From assembly GCA_964552235.1 (NCBI GenBank), contig CAZKGO010000154.1:1-9365 (forward strand): a DNA stretch of 9,365 bases, written 5' to 3'. The stretch comes from CAVTHK01 sp964552235 (GTDB taxonomy: Bacteria; Spirochaetota; Spirochaetia; SZUA-6; CAVTHK01). This document shows positions 1 through 7,225 of the stretch, in pieces; within the stretch, counting starts at the first letter, position 1, and every line of letters begins with the position of its first letter. The translations under genes and the position numbers were made by a program. Under the pieces are notes generated by a model. The model was not told where the DNA came from and did not search any database. It saw only the letters and a program-made list of their open reading frames with translations.

Positions 1-357
1 AACAACCGGGACACGCTCGCCGCCGCCCACAGGGTGGTGCCGCCGAGGCTGCACCGGCACGCGGAGGCCGCCGCGGGCGTGGGGGGCGGCCAGGGCGCGG
101 CGCCCAGGAGCCGCAGGCGGCGCAAACGCCGCCGCGGCGGCGCCGTCGTGCGGGGGGAGCCAGGCGTTCAGCACGGCCGCGCCCCCGGCGGTGAGCCGCA
201 GCCCGCAGGCGCGGCGCCGGAGCCGGCCCAGGCTCCCGGCGGGCAGGCCGCGGCCGTCAGCAGGCGCAGGCGCAGACGCAGGCGCCGCCCCAAGGGCGGC
301 GGCGCTCAGCGCAGCGTGGACATGCGGCCCAGCAAGGAATCCACCTTTTCGCCGTAG
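1..357 (+). CDS. Putative C-terminal tail of a basic, possibly RNA-binding protein (partial)
   Basis: Frame 1 is open from the left edge to a TAG at 355-357. I do not recognise the protein. About the first 40 codons all end in G or C, with A/T confined to positions 1 and 2, which is the coding pattern of the other genes here. The other plus frames lack this. The product is low complexity: a basic cluster near residues 37-45, a Gly/Ala/Pro/Gln linker, then nine consecutive arginines (codons at 262-288) followed by PKGG. Tails of this type occur on bacterial RNA-handling proteins, but that is only an analogy. The last 52 bases overlap the convergent gene ending at 306, and both frames share the same wobble positions, so part of the signal could be a shadow. 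Frame 3 (stop at 192-194) gives an RGG-like alternative with poorer codon bias. The upstream part of the gene is needed to decide. Confidence 0.42.
   Translation, partial: NNRDTLAAAHRVVPPRLHRHAEAAAGVGGGQGAAPRSRRRRKRRRGGAVVRGEPGVQHGRAPGGEPQPAGAAPEPAQAPGGQAAAVSRRRRRRRRRPKGGGAQRSVDMRPSKESTFSP
261..284. repeat. CAGGCG hexamer repeat, four units
   Basis: Four head-to-tail hexamers CAGGCG, CAGGCG, CAGACG and CAGGCG, one with a single change. Read in plus frame 1 the repeat gives alternating AGG/AGA and CGC codons and so produces the poly-arginine run of the putative tail protein. Such a repeat could change length by slippage. Confidence 0.7.
283..301. terminator. Strong GC hairpin between convergent genes
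   Basis: A perfect 8-bp stem (CGCCGCCC / GGGCGGCG) with a 3-nt loop lies just beyond the TGA of the minus-strand gene (306-308). Neither strand has a T-rich tract after it. It is therefore at best a weak or factor-assisted terminator for the minus-strand gene. It also lies inside the putative plus-strand tail, so it may be only a by-product of arginine and glycine codons. Confidence 0.35.
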
Positions 358-1475
358 GCCCGGGGATCGGCCGCCCGAGCCTCGTTGAGCCACGCCCGGG
401 ACTGCTCGTAGGAGTTGGCGGCGAAGGCGTTGACCCCGAGGGCGTACTTGGTGATGGCGGGCTCGGCGCCCAGGTCGAGCGCCGTCTTGAACAGCACCTC
501 GGCGCTGCGGTGATCGGCCGTGGCGTACTTGATCAGCCCCACGTAGTAGTACGGGACGTAGCTTTCGGGCTCGACGCGCATCGCCCGCACAAAGGCCTCC
601 TCGGCCTCGTTGTAGCGCTGCCTCGAGTACAGGTCCGTCCCCTCGGCGACCAGCTCATTGAACCCCCGCAGGCCCGCGGCGTGCTCGCGGTAGGCGCGCT
701 CCAGCCGATCGCTGTCGTACCAGCGCAGCGCTCGCTCCTGGACGCGTCGCGAGTTGCCGGCCACGTCGAGCGACGGGTCGAGGGCACTGAGGGAATCCCA
801 GTAGATACGGTTCAGGCCGGGGTCCTCGCTGTCGAGCAGCAGGCTCACCAGGGCCCACGCCTGGGGGTAGAACGCGTCCAGCTGCGCCCGCGCCGCTTCG
901 GCGTCCATGAGGGCCAGCTCGGAGACGCTCAGCGCCCTGCCCGAGCGCAGCCGCTCCTGCAGCGGCTGCAGCCACGCTAAGTTCGGCTTGAACTGGAAGC
1001 GCCCGGTCTCGGCGTTGAAGGCCGAGCGCTCGAAGTAGGCGGCCGTGCCCTCGCGGATCCACACCGGCGGATTCGGGATGCGCGTCTTGAGGAACTGGAT
1101 GCAGGCCTGGTGCAGCAGCGACGCGTCGAACTGCCGCTCGTCGGCCATCCTGAACGCCACCAGCTCGCACTTGGCCGGGTCGGAGTAGTGGATGTAGACA
1201 AAGTCGTCGCGGCTCTCCCTGATGACCGCCGCGAGGTGATCGTCGAACCGCTTCTTGTCCGCGAACAGGGTCACGCGCAGCCTGTTCTCGGGAACGAAGT
1301 GAAAGACGTCGGCGAACAGGCTGTAGGCGGCCTCGAGCTTGGCGAGCGTCGACTCGACGAGGGCGCCGCCGGCATCCGTCGCCAGTCGGTAGTGCTGCGA
1401 ATCGCGGGTTTCGGTCTGGCCGCCTGCCGCCGCCGCGAGGATCAGGAGGGCCGCCATGGCCCGCGTGAGTCTCAT
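306..1475 (-). CDS. Secreted peptidase-MA/DUF1570-like protein with TPRs, degenerate zinc site
   Basis: A 389-residue exported protein. Residues 1-20 are a Sec-type signal (MRLTR then an Ala/Leu core); there is no lipobox cysteine. Residues 25-215 resemble the gluzincin-like peptidase MA/DUF1570 group: the helix that normally carries HExxH is present before the W(I/L)xEGxAxYFE helix (W139-E149). The motif here reads H122-Q-A-C-I126, so the catalytic Glu is Gln and the second zinc His is Ile, while E142, the usual third ligand, remains. I therefore expect a non-catalytic relative. Residues 275-375 form about three TPR units (for example YNEAEEAFVRAMRVEPES), suggesting protein binding in the periplasm. 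The ATG at 1475 is supported by an AGGAG at 1483-1487, 7 nt upstream, and by its own promoter. It is transcribed separately from the folD unit. The fold assignment comes from motif order only; partner and role are unknown. Confidence 0.85.
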   Translation of the reverse strand: MRLTRAMAALLILAAAAGGQTETRDSQHYRLATDAGGALVESTLAKLEAAYSLFADVFHFVPENRLRVTLFADKKRFDDHLAAVIRESRDDFVYIHYSDPAKCELVAFRMADERQFDASLLHQACIQFLKTRIPNPPVWIREGTAAYFERSAFNAETGRFQFKPNLAWLQPLQERLRSGRALSVSELALMDAEAARAQLDAFYPQAWALVSLLLDSEDPGLNRIYWDSLSALDPSLDVAGNSRRVQERALRWYDSDRLERAYREHAAGLRGFNELVAEGTDLYSRQRYNEAEEAFVRAMRVEPESYVPYYYVGLIKYATADHRSAEVLFKTALDLGAEPAITKYALGVNAFAANSYEQSRAWLNEARAADPRAYGEKVDSLLGRMSTLR

Positions 1476-1501
1476 GATCGTTCTCCTCGTCTGCGTGGAA
1501 A

Positions 1502-1530
1502 AAGATAGACCTGCCCTCGGGTGCTGTCAA
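1502..1530 (-). promoter_or_regulatory. Sigma70-type promoter of the pseudo-peptidase gene
   Basis: A perfect -35 TTGACA (1530-1525), a 17-bp spacer and a -10 TATCTT (1507-1502) read on the minus strand. Predicted transcription start is near 1495, leaving about 20 nt of leader that contains the AGGAG at 1487-1483 before the ATG at 1475. The -35 directly abuts the terminator of the upstream gene. Confidence 0.75.
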
Positions 1531-1562
1531 ACGGAAAACGCCGGCGGCCGACAACCGCCTGC
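1531..1562 (-). terminator. Intrinsic terminator of the folD/P-loop unit
   Basis: Starting at the base after the TGA of the P-loop gene, minus-strand GCAGGCGG (1562-1555) pairs with CCGCCGGC (1547-1540) with one A/G mismatch and a 7-nt loop. GTTTTCCGTTT follows. The second T run merges into the -35 of the next promoter. Confidence 0.6.
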
Positions 1563-2459
1563 TCACAGCACGCCGGGCGCTCCGTCGGGCTCGGGTGCCG
1601 CTACGGTCTCGACGATGAGGTTGACGCGCTCCATGACGATGCCCGTGAACGACTCGATGCTCTCGGCGATCTGGGCCTGCAGGTTGGCCACCAGGGCCGG
1701 GATCTGCTCGCCGTAGGGCACCTGCAGGTGCACGTCGATGGCGTAGCTCGTCCCGCCCTGCAGCAGGGTCACGCGCGTGAGGCGGACCGACGGGGCAATC
1801 TCATCCACGCAGTGGTGCACCATCTGGCCGAGGGCCTGCTCCGAGATCGCGAGGCGCCCCTGCCGCGAGTAGACCGGGCGGACGATCGACTTCTCGAACA
1901 CGTCGGCCTTGCGCATGATCGGGACCTTCTTCTTGAAGAAGATCCGGATGGCATTGAAGAAGATCTGCGAATGGCTGCGGCGGACCTCGACGGCGGGAAC
2001 CGGGATGATGTGCTTGCCCTCGGTGCGGGCGCGGCGGGCCCGCGCGATCTCCTCGGACGTGGCGACCTCCTCGATGGTGATGATGCGGCTCGGCGCCGGA
2101 AGGTCGAGGCGCTGCGCGATCGTCTCGACCATGCGCACCGAGGTGCCGAGCACGAGGATGCGCTTGAAGTGCTCGTGGGCCAGCTGCCTGCGCACCGCGG
2201 CGGCCGTCCGGGAATCGCCGAACAGCGCCGTCTTGATCGCGGTGTAGGCGCCGGGCGCCTGCTTGGCCGATTGGCCGGCGATGATCCTCTGGTCCCTGAT
2301 CAGCAGCCCGTCGTCGATGATCAGGTCGGCGCCGTGGTTCTTGGCGATCAGCTGGGCGCGGAAGCTCTTGCCCGTGCCGGACTTGCCGACGAGAGCGATG
2401 ACCTGGATTCCCTTGATCCTGTAGACCAGGTGGTGGTACAGGCCCTTGAGGACGCCCAT
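1563..2459 (-). CDS. P-loop ATPase fused to an Asp23/Gls24-like domain
   Basis: A 298-residue cytosolic protein with no signal or membrane segment. Residues 20-150 are a nucleotide-binding domain: Walker A GKSGTGKS at 25-32, then a hydrophobic strand ending in Asp49-Asp50 (ADLIIDD). This short spacing from P-loop to acidic pair recalls HPr kinase/phosphorylase more than ABC or AAA ATPases. Residues 80-185 are basic, including FFKKK at 174-178. Residues 187-285 match the Asp23/Gls24 (DUF322) pattern: GRLAISEQAL, then a basic/acidic strand, then VPYGEQIPALVANLQ, then FTGIVMERVNLIV. Known Asp23-family proteins are linked to envelope stress in Gram-positives. The ATG directly follows the folD TAG (TAGATG), with CGGAG 5 nt upstream inside folD, so the two genes should be translated together. 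Substrate is unknown; a nucleotide-dependent regulator or small-molecule/protein kinase are both possible. Domain calls are from pattern recognition. Confidence 0.85.
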   Translation of the reverse strand: MGVLKGLYHHLVYRIKGIQVIALVGKSGTGKSFRAQLIAKNHGADLIIDDGLLIRDQRIIAGQSAKQAPGAYTAIKTALFGDSRTAAAVRRQLAHEHFKRILVLGTSVRMVETIAQRLDLPAPSRIITIEEVATSEEIARARRARTEGKHIIPVPAVEVRRSHSQIFFNAIRIFFKKKVPIMRKADVFEKSIVRPVYSRQGRLAISEQALGQMVHHCVDEIAPSVRLTRVTLLQGGTSYAIDVHLQVPYGEQIPALVANLQAQIAESIESFTGIVMERVNLIVETVAAPEPDGAPGVL

Positions 2460-3341
2460 CTATGCTCCGAGGCGCAGGAGGGCGGAGCGCAGCGTATTGG
2501 CCATCAGCATCGTGACCGTCATCGGGCCCACGCCGCCGGGAACGGGCGTGATGAGGCCCGCGACCCGGCTCACCGACTCGAAGTCGACGTCGCCGCACAG
2601 GCGCGCCCGGCCCGAGGCTGTCGTGCCGATGCGGTGGATGCCCACGTCGATCACGGCGGCGCCCCGCTTGACCATGTCGGCGGTCACGAAGCGGGGAGAC
2701 GTTCCGGCAGCCACGATCAGGATGTCGGCCCTGCGCGTGTGCGCGGCCAGGTCGCGGGTGCGCGTGTGGCAGAGGGTGACCGTGGCGTTGCCGCCGTCGG
2801 CGCGGGCGCTCAGCATGTTGGCCAGCGGCCTGCCCACCAGCAGCGAGCGGCCGACGACCACCGCTTCGGCGCCCGCGATCTCGACCCCGCTGCGGGCCAG
2901 CAGCTCGACGATGCCCGCGGGCGTGCAGGGCAGAAAGCGAGGGCTGCCGGCGAGCAGAAGGCCGAGGTTCAGCGGGTGGCAGCAGTCGACGTCCTTGTCC
3001 GGGCTCACGGCCGCCGCCACCCTTGCCTGCTCGATCTGGGGCGGCAGCGGGCTCTGCACCAGGATCCCGTCGACGAGCGGGTCGGCGTTGAAGCGCTCGA
3101 TCGTTTGCAGCACCGCATCGGTGTCGACCGCCGACGGCAGGTCGGCCTGCGCCGAGTGGAAGCCGAGAGCCCGCGCCCGCCGCTGTTTGCCCGCGACGTA
3201 GCTCACCGACGCCGGATCGTCGCCCACGAGGATCGTCGCCAGTCCCGGCGGCCTGCCGCGATCGCGCACGAGGGCGGCCACCGCCTCCTTCTGCTCAGCC
3301 TCGATTTCCGCTGCGATGCGCGTTCCGTCGATCAGCGCCAT
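2460..3341 (-). CDS. folD: Bifunctional methylene-THF dehydrogenase / methenyl-THF cyclohydrolase
   Basis: FolD interconverts 5,10-methylene-, methenyl- and 10-formyl-tetrahydrofolate with NADP(H) in the cytosol, supplying the formyl donor for purine synthesis. The 293-residue length is normal. The active-site pair Y48-x3-K52 (SYVAGK), Q96 in GILVQSPLP and D119 in DKDVD match the family's catalytic residues. PCTPAGIVELL, VVGRSLLVGRP and the C-terminal TPVPGGVGPMT signature are intact. One departure is CC at 120-121, where most relatives have G followed by F or L before HP. The ATG at 3341 gives the standard FolD N terminus (ALIDGTRIA). There is no Shine-Dalgarno; instead a promoter puts the likely transcription start on the ATG itself. 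It lies downstream of the AICAR transformylase, which uses 10-formyl-THF, and directly abuts the P-loop/Asp23 gene. Confidence 0.97.
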   Translation of the reverse strand: MALIDGTRIAAEIEAEQKEAVAALVRDRGRPPGLATILVGDDPASVSYVAGKQRRARALGFHSAQADLPSAVDTDAVLQTIERFNADPLVDGILVQSPLPPQIEQARVAAAVSPDKDVDCCHPLNLGLLLAGSPRFLPCTPAGIVELLARSGVEIAGAEAVVVGRSLLVGRPLANMLSARADGGNATVTLCHTRTRDLAAHTRRADILIVAAGTSPRFVTADMVKRGAAVIDVGIHRIGTTASGRARLCGDVDFESVSRVAGLITPVPGGVGPMTVTMLMANTLRSALLRLGA

Positions 3342-3347
3342 GGCTCA

Positions 3348-3376
3348 ACAATAGGCAGGCGTCCCGCAAGGGTCAA
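3348..3376 (-). promoter_or_regulatory. folD promoter, apparently leaderless
   Basis: Minus strand: TTGACC (3376-3371), 17-bp spacer, TATTGT (3353-3348). Only six bases, TGAGCC, separate the -10 from the folD ATG (3341-3339), so a start 7 nt after the -10 falls on the A of ATG. No GGAG-like element precedes the ATG, which agrees with a leaderless mRNA. Confidence 0.6.
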
Positions 3377-3380
3377 GAAC

Positions 3381-3421
3381 AACGAAAGAGAAGGCTGCAC
3401 GGCCCGCGTCCGCGGGCATGC
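3381..3421 (-). terminator. Terminator-like hairpin after the AICAR transformylase gene
   Basis: About 20 nt after the TAG at 3441-3443, minus-strand bases 3421-3412 pair with 3407-3397 (core GCCCGC / GCGGGC, 4-nt loop, one bulged C and one G-U pair). A pyrimidine-rich tract of alternating C and T runs follows (3394-3381). The tract is not a pure T run, so termination may be partial. It sits just before the folD -35. Confidence 0.5.
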
Positions 3422-3440
3422 CGGGCGCCGCGCGTCCGGG

Positions 3441-4690
<1,250 letters not shown>

Positions 4691-4694
<4 letters not shown>

Positions 4695-5386
4695 CGACCG
4701 GCCTCCAGGCCGTAGCAGGCGGCCACCTCGTCAAACGGACGCTGCACGAAGTAGCGCATGATCTCGGCATCGTAGGAGGAGGTCAGGGCGAAGGCCTTGA
4801 GGGCGAGGCGGAACCGCGTGGCCAGGGCGAGGGCCCCGCAGCGCGCCCCGAGCTCGGTGAGCACCGTTTCGTAGTCGGAGGGATCGACGAGCACCGCCAC
4901 TCTGAGAAAGTTCTTGGCCGCGGCGCGGATCATGCACGGACCGCCGATGTCGATGTGGGCGCGGGCCTTCTCGGGCGTCGCGTCCGCCTGCCGGATGGCC
5001 TGCCCAAAGGGATACAGGTTGGCCACCACGAGGTCAAAGGTCACGGCGTCGGCCCGCACGAGGTCCGCGGTGTGCGCCTTGTTGTGGGTCTCGCTCAGCA
5101 GCCCGAGGTAGACCTTGAAGTCGAGGGTCTTGACCAGGCCGCCCTGCATCTCGGGCTGGCCGGTGTAGTCGCTTACGGCGACGAGCTGCTGCGCCGCCCG
5201 GCCGCCCAGCAGGCGAGAGAGCTCCCGGTGCGTTCCGCCCGTCGAGTAGAACGTTATTCCCGGGCACAGCTCGAGGAGGGGAAGGACCAGCTTGTCGAGC
5301 CCGCTCTTGTCGGCGACGCTGACGATCGCCCGGCGGACCGGCACCACGTCGTCGGCGCGCGAGACGACGTTCAGCGCGAGGCTCAT
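4691..5386 (-). CDS. purH: IMP cyclohydrolase, stand-alone half of PurH
   Basis: Closes FAICAR to IMP, the last step of de novo purine synthesis. The 231 residues form one MGS-like domain: VSVADKSGLDKL (22-33), STGGTHREL (48-56), SDYTGQPEMQGGLVKTL (72-88), FDLVVANLYPF (118-127) and HIDIGGPCMIRAAAKNF (144-160). K86, D118, the NLYPF tyrosine and K158 match residues reported as important in the PurH cyclohydrolase. The usual VKTLHPKIHGG segment is instead VKTLDFKVYLG, and the Glu normally before N-IDIGGP is missing, so this is a divergent subfamily rather than a broken PurH. The minus-strand frame is open up to 5704, but family alignment and the ATGA overlap with the lipoprotein stop set the start at 5386. 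GGAG lies 11 nt upstream. It overlaps the transformylase gene by 4 nt, so the two enzymes should be made in step. Confidence 0.93.
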
Positions 5387-6462
5387 TCGCGGACCCACTC
5401 CGAGAAGGCCGTCGTGTAGACCGCGCGCCACAGGCCTGAGCCGGCCGTGAGCGCAAAGGTGACCGTACCGTCGACGAAAAAGTCGCGAACGGTGCCGCTG
5501 TACAGCTCGCTGTCGGTCGAGTCGTCGAGGCGGGTGTAGGTGGGACTCGGCGCGTCCGAGATGACCCCCGTCGGCGCGTAGTGCACGCCGTGCTCCATCG
5601 AGCCGAAGACGATGTTGCCGCCTCCGCCCGCCGCTTCGCCGATGCGCGTGAAGCGGACCGTTACTCCCGAGGAGTCGTCGACGTCCGTCACGGCCTCGGT
5701 CCACGTGGAGCCGTCGCCGGCGATGAGCGTCCCGTTATCTGTGGCCACGTACACCTTGCCGTGGACCGCCGAGTAGTAGACTCCGGTGACCGCGTCGCCC
5801 GCGGCGGCGGCGGGGGTCACGTCGGTGGTCATGGCCGCCGCCGCGCCCCGCAGCAGCTGCCCGCCGACCGCGGCGTAGTACAGAGTGCCGTCGTGAGTGA
5901 CTTGGGTGACCGGCTTGGTCCGGCCGCTGATGCCGGTGGCGTCGAAGCTGTCATCGCTGCCGTCGGCCGAGGACAGCAGAGTGTAGCTGGTCGCCGAATC
6001 CGTCACCGAGGCGAACAGGCGGCCGCCCGCCACATATAGCGCGGTGATCTGCCTTTCCGCGATGTCGGCGTCGCTCACCAGAGTCCATGTCGGCTGGGCC
6101 GCCGCGGTTCCCCGCCAGAGCCCCCATTTGGAGCCGACCAGCATGCTCGCATAGAGGCTGCCCCCGAAGGAGACCAGCGAGTTGCACCAGTCGCCGCCGG
6201 CAGGCGGGGACACCTCGTACCACGTGGTCTCGGCCGTTGCCCGTTGCCACACCGAGCCGCCGAGGGAGACGAAGTAGCGCGTGCCGTCGGTGCACATGCC
6301 CAGGATCGTCGACTGGTTCTCGAGCGAGTAGTCGACCACAGGCTGCTCGTTCTCGATGTAGTAGAAGATCGCCGTGTCGTTGTCGCTGCAGCCGAAAGCG
6401 GCCACGATGGCCGCGAGGGCGATCCAGCGCAGCAGGCGAAAGGGTTGCGGTCGCGCGCGCAT
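5383..6462 (-). CDS. Putative lipoprotein with beta-propeller-like repeats
   Basis: I do not recognise a named family. The 359-residue product starts with a basic segment and a hydrophobic stretch (LLRWIALAAIVAAFGC). C25 would be the lipidated residue, but A-F-G-C is a relaxed lipobox, so a plain signal peptide is possible. The rest has about seven similar units of 41-50 residues, each with a glycine followed by a short aromatic/aliphatic strand, a turn and a second strand: around residues 60-74 (GTRYFVSLGG), 101-118 (GSLYASMLVG), 147-165, 192-206 (GTLYYAAVGG), 235-254 (GKVYVATDNG), 282-296 and 332-346. This suggests a seven-bladed propeller used for binding. Serine, threonine and aspartate are frequent, as expected for an exported protein. 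GAGG lies 6 nt before the ATG. It follows the barrel gene by 12 nt and overlaps the IMP cyclohydrolase by ATGA, so all are probably on one mRNA. Function unknown. Confidence 0.8.
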   Translation of the reverse strand: MRARPQPFRLLRWIALAAIVAAFGCSDNDTAIFYYIENEQPVVDYSLENQSTILGMCTDGTRYFVSLGGSVWQRATAETTWYEVSPPAGGDWCNSLVSFGGSLYASMLVGSKWGLWRGTAAAQPTWTLVSDADIAERQITALYVAGGRLFASVTDSATSYTLLSSADGSDDSFDATGISGRTKPVTQVTHDGTLYYAAVGGQLLRGAAAAMTTDVTPAAAAGDAVTGVYYSAVHGKVYVATDNGTLIAGDGSTWTEAVTDVDDSSGVTVRFTRIGEAAGGGGNIVFGSMEHGVHYAPTGVISDAPSPTYTRLDDSTDSELYSGTVRDFFVDGTVTFALTAGSGLWRAVYTTAFSEWVRE

Positions 6463-6474
6463 CGGGCACCTCGA

Positions 6475-7122
6475 CTAGAAATTGTAGAACACGCCCGGCG
6501 TGATGATCAGGAAGTTGGCCATCCGGGCCTGGTCGGAATCCTGGTACTTGGTGGCCGCCTGGAAGTCGAGCCACCAAGCGACGTTGAGCCCGAACGACCA
6601 GTTGCTGTCGTAGCGCCAGTAGCCCCCGAAGCCGGGCTTGAGAATCAGGTCGACGTGCGACCACTCGCGGTAGCGCACGATGTTGATGCCGGCCCCGACG
6701 AAGACGGGGAACTCGAAGCGCGAGACGTCGAACACCCACGCCGCGCGCACGACGATCGGCATGAGGAACAGCGTGCGATCGTTGGGTGTGCGCGCGAACA
6801 CCCCTCCGATGTCGAGGCCGATCCGCAGGCGCGGGCTCACGTAGGCGCTCCACTGCAGCTCGCCGGCCCCGCCGACGGTGAGGTTCGTGTCGTGGTAGGG
6901 ACCGTCGAACTCCTGGTAGAACAGCGGCACCATCAGGCCGGCATTCAGCGCCAGAGTCTGGTCGCCGAGCTGGTGCCCCTCGACCGCGAACACGCTGCGC
7001 GTGTCCTCCTCGTCGTCGGGCCTGTCCGCCGGAGGCGAAGGCGCCGGCTCGGTCTGCGCAAAGGCGAGCGAGGTCGCCAGGACAAATGCTGCCGCAAAGG
7101 CAGATGTTCGAAACAGCCTCAA
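6475..7122 (-). CDS. Small outer-membrane beta-barrel protein (OmpW-like)
   Basis: A 215-residue protein from the TTG at 7122: signal peptide MRLFRTSAFAAAFVLATSLAFA with cleavage before QTEP, an acidic Pro-rich linker (23-45), then alternating amphipathic strands (LALNAGLMVPLFY, RLRIGLDIGGVFA, FEFPVFVGAGINIV, WSFGLNVAWWLDF) ending in GVFYNF. The terminal phenylalanine is the usual BAM insertion signal. The size fits an eight-stranded OmpW/OmpA-type barrel; small barrels of this type are described in treponemes, a comparison made from memory. An in-frame ATG exists at 7200, but it would add 26 Pro/Gly/Cys-rich residues before the signal, and it lies upstream of the predicted -10. GGAG (7132-7129) sits 6 nt before the TTG, so I prefer TTG. 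It is first in the unit: barrel, lipoprotein, IMP cyclohydrolase, AICAR transformylase. A structural or pore role is likely; the cargo is unknown. Confidence 0.85.
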   Translation of the reverse strand: MRLFRTSAFAAAFVLATSLAFAQTEPAPSPPADRPDDEEDTRSVFAVEGHQLGDQTLALNAGLMVPLFYQEFDGPYHDTNLTVGGAGELQWSAYVSPRLRIGLDIGGVFARTPNDRTLFLMPIVVRAAWVFDVSRFEFPVFVGAGINIVRYREWSHVDLILKPGFGGYWRYDSNWSFGLNVAWWLDFQAATKYQDSDQARMANFLIITPGVFYNF

Positions 7123-7128
7123 AGATGT

Positions 7129-7132
7129 CTCC
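7129..7132 (-). promoter_or_regulatory. Ribosome binding site that sets the TTG start of the barrel gene
   Basis: GGAG on the minus strand, with six bases (ACATCT) before TTG at 7122-7120. It is the only well-placed Shine-Dalgarno next to a start codon that leaves a normal signal peptide. Confidence 0.65.
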
Positions 7133-7150
7133 GCAAGGCCATCGGCAGGT

Positions 7151-7178
7151 CGAGCCTCGGGGGGCTCGCCCGGCGGGC
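7151..7178 (-). other. Two short hairpins in the barrel-gene 5' leader
   Basis: Downstream of the predicted transcription start, the minus strand can form GCCC-loop-GGGC (7178-7168) and then CGAGCC-loop-GGCTCG (7168-7151). The two share one base, so they may compete. No T tract follows, so these are leader structures rather than terminators. A regulatory role is speculative. Confidence 0.3.
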
Positions 7179-7190
7179 AGGCTAGGCCGG

Positions 7191-7219
7191 ATACTACCAT
7201 CCGCCTTCCCTTTTATCAA
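7191..7219 (-). promoter_or_regulatory. Promoter of the barrel-lipoprotein-purine unit
   Basis: Minus strand: TTGATA (7219-7214), 17-bp spacer, TAGTAT (7196-7191). It starts only seven bases past the deacetylase stop. Predicted transcription start is near 7184, which leaves about 60 nt of leader before the TTG and excludes the ATG at 7200. Confidence 0.6.
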
Positions 7220-7225
7220 CAGCGC

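Noticed and set aside
3..194. Plus frame 3 ending at 192-194, with an RGG-like tail.
   Set aside because: It looks like a helicase-type RGG tail, but its third-position G/C content is clearly lower than in frame 1, so it is the less likely frame. Not fully excluded without the upstream sequence.
655..1566. Minus-strand frame of about 300 codons overlapping the pseudo-peptidase gene.
   Set aside because: A shadow of the 306-1475 gene: Arg/Gly/Ala-rich translation, no domain, and no ribosome binding site to match the AGGAG used by the real start.
5387..5704. N-terminal extension of the IMP cyclohydrolase frame.
   Set aside because: It lies inside the lipoprotein gene in another frame, is Arg/Gly-rich, and the enzyme's normal N terminus begins at the ATG at 5386.
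7123..7200. ATG at 7200 as the barrel-gene start.
   Set aside because: It would put 26 Pro/Gly/Cys-containing residues before a normal signal peptide, and the predicted -10 box (7191-7196) lies downstream of this ATG.
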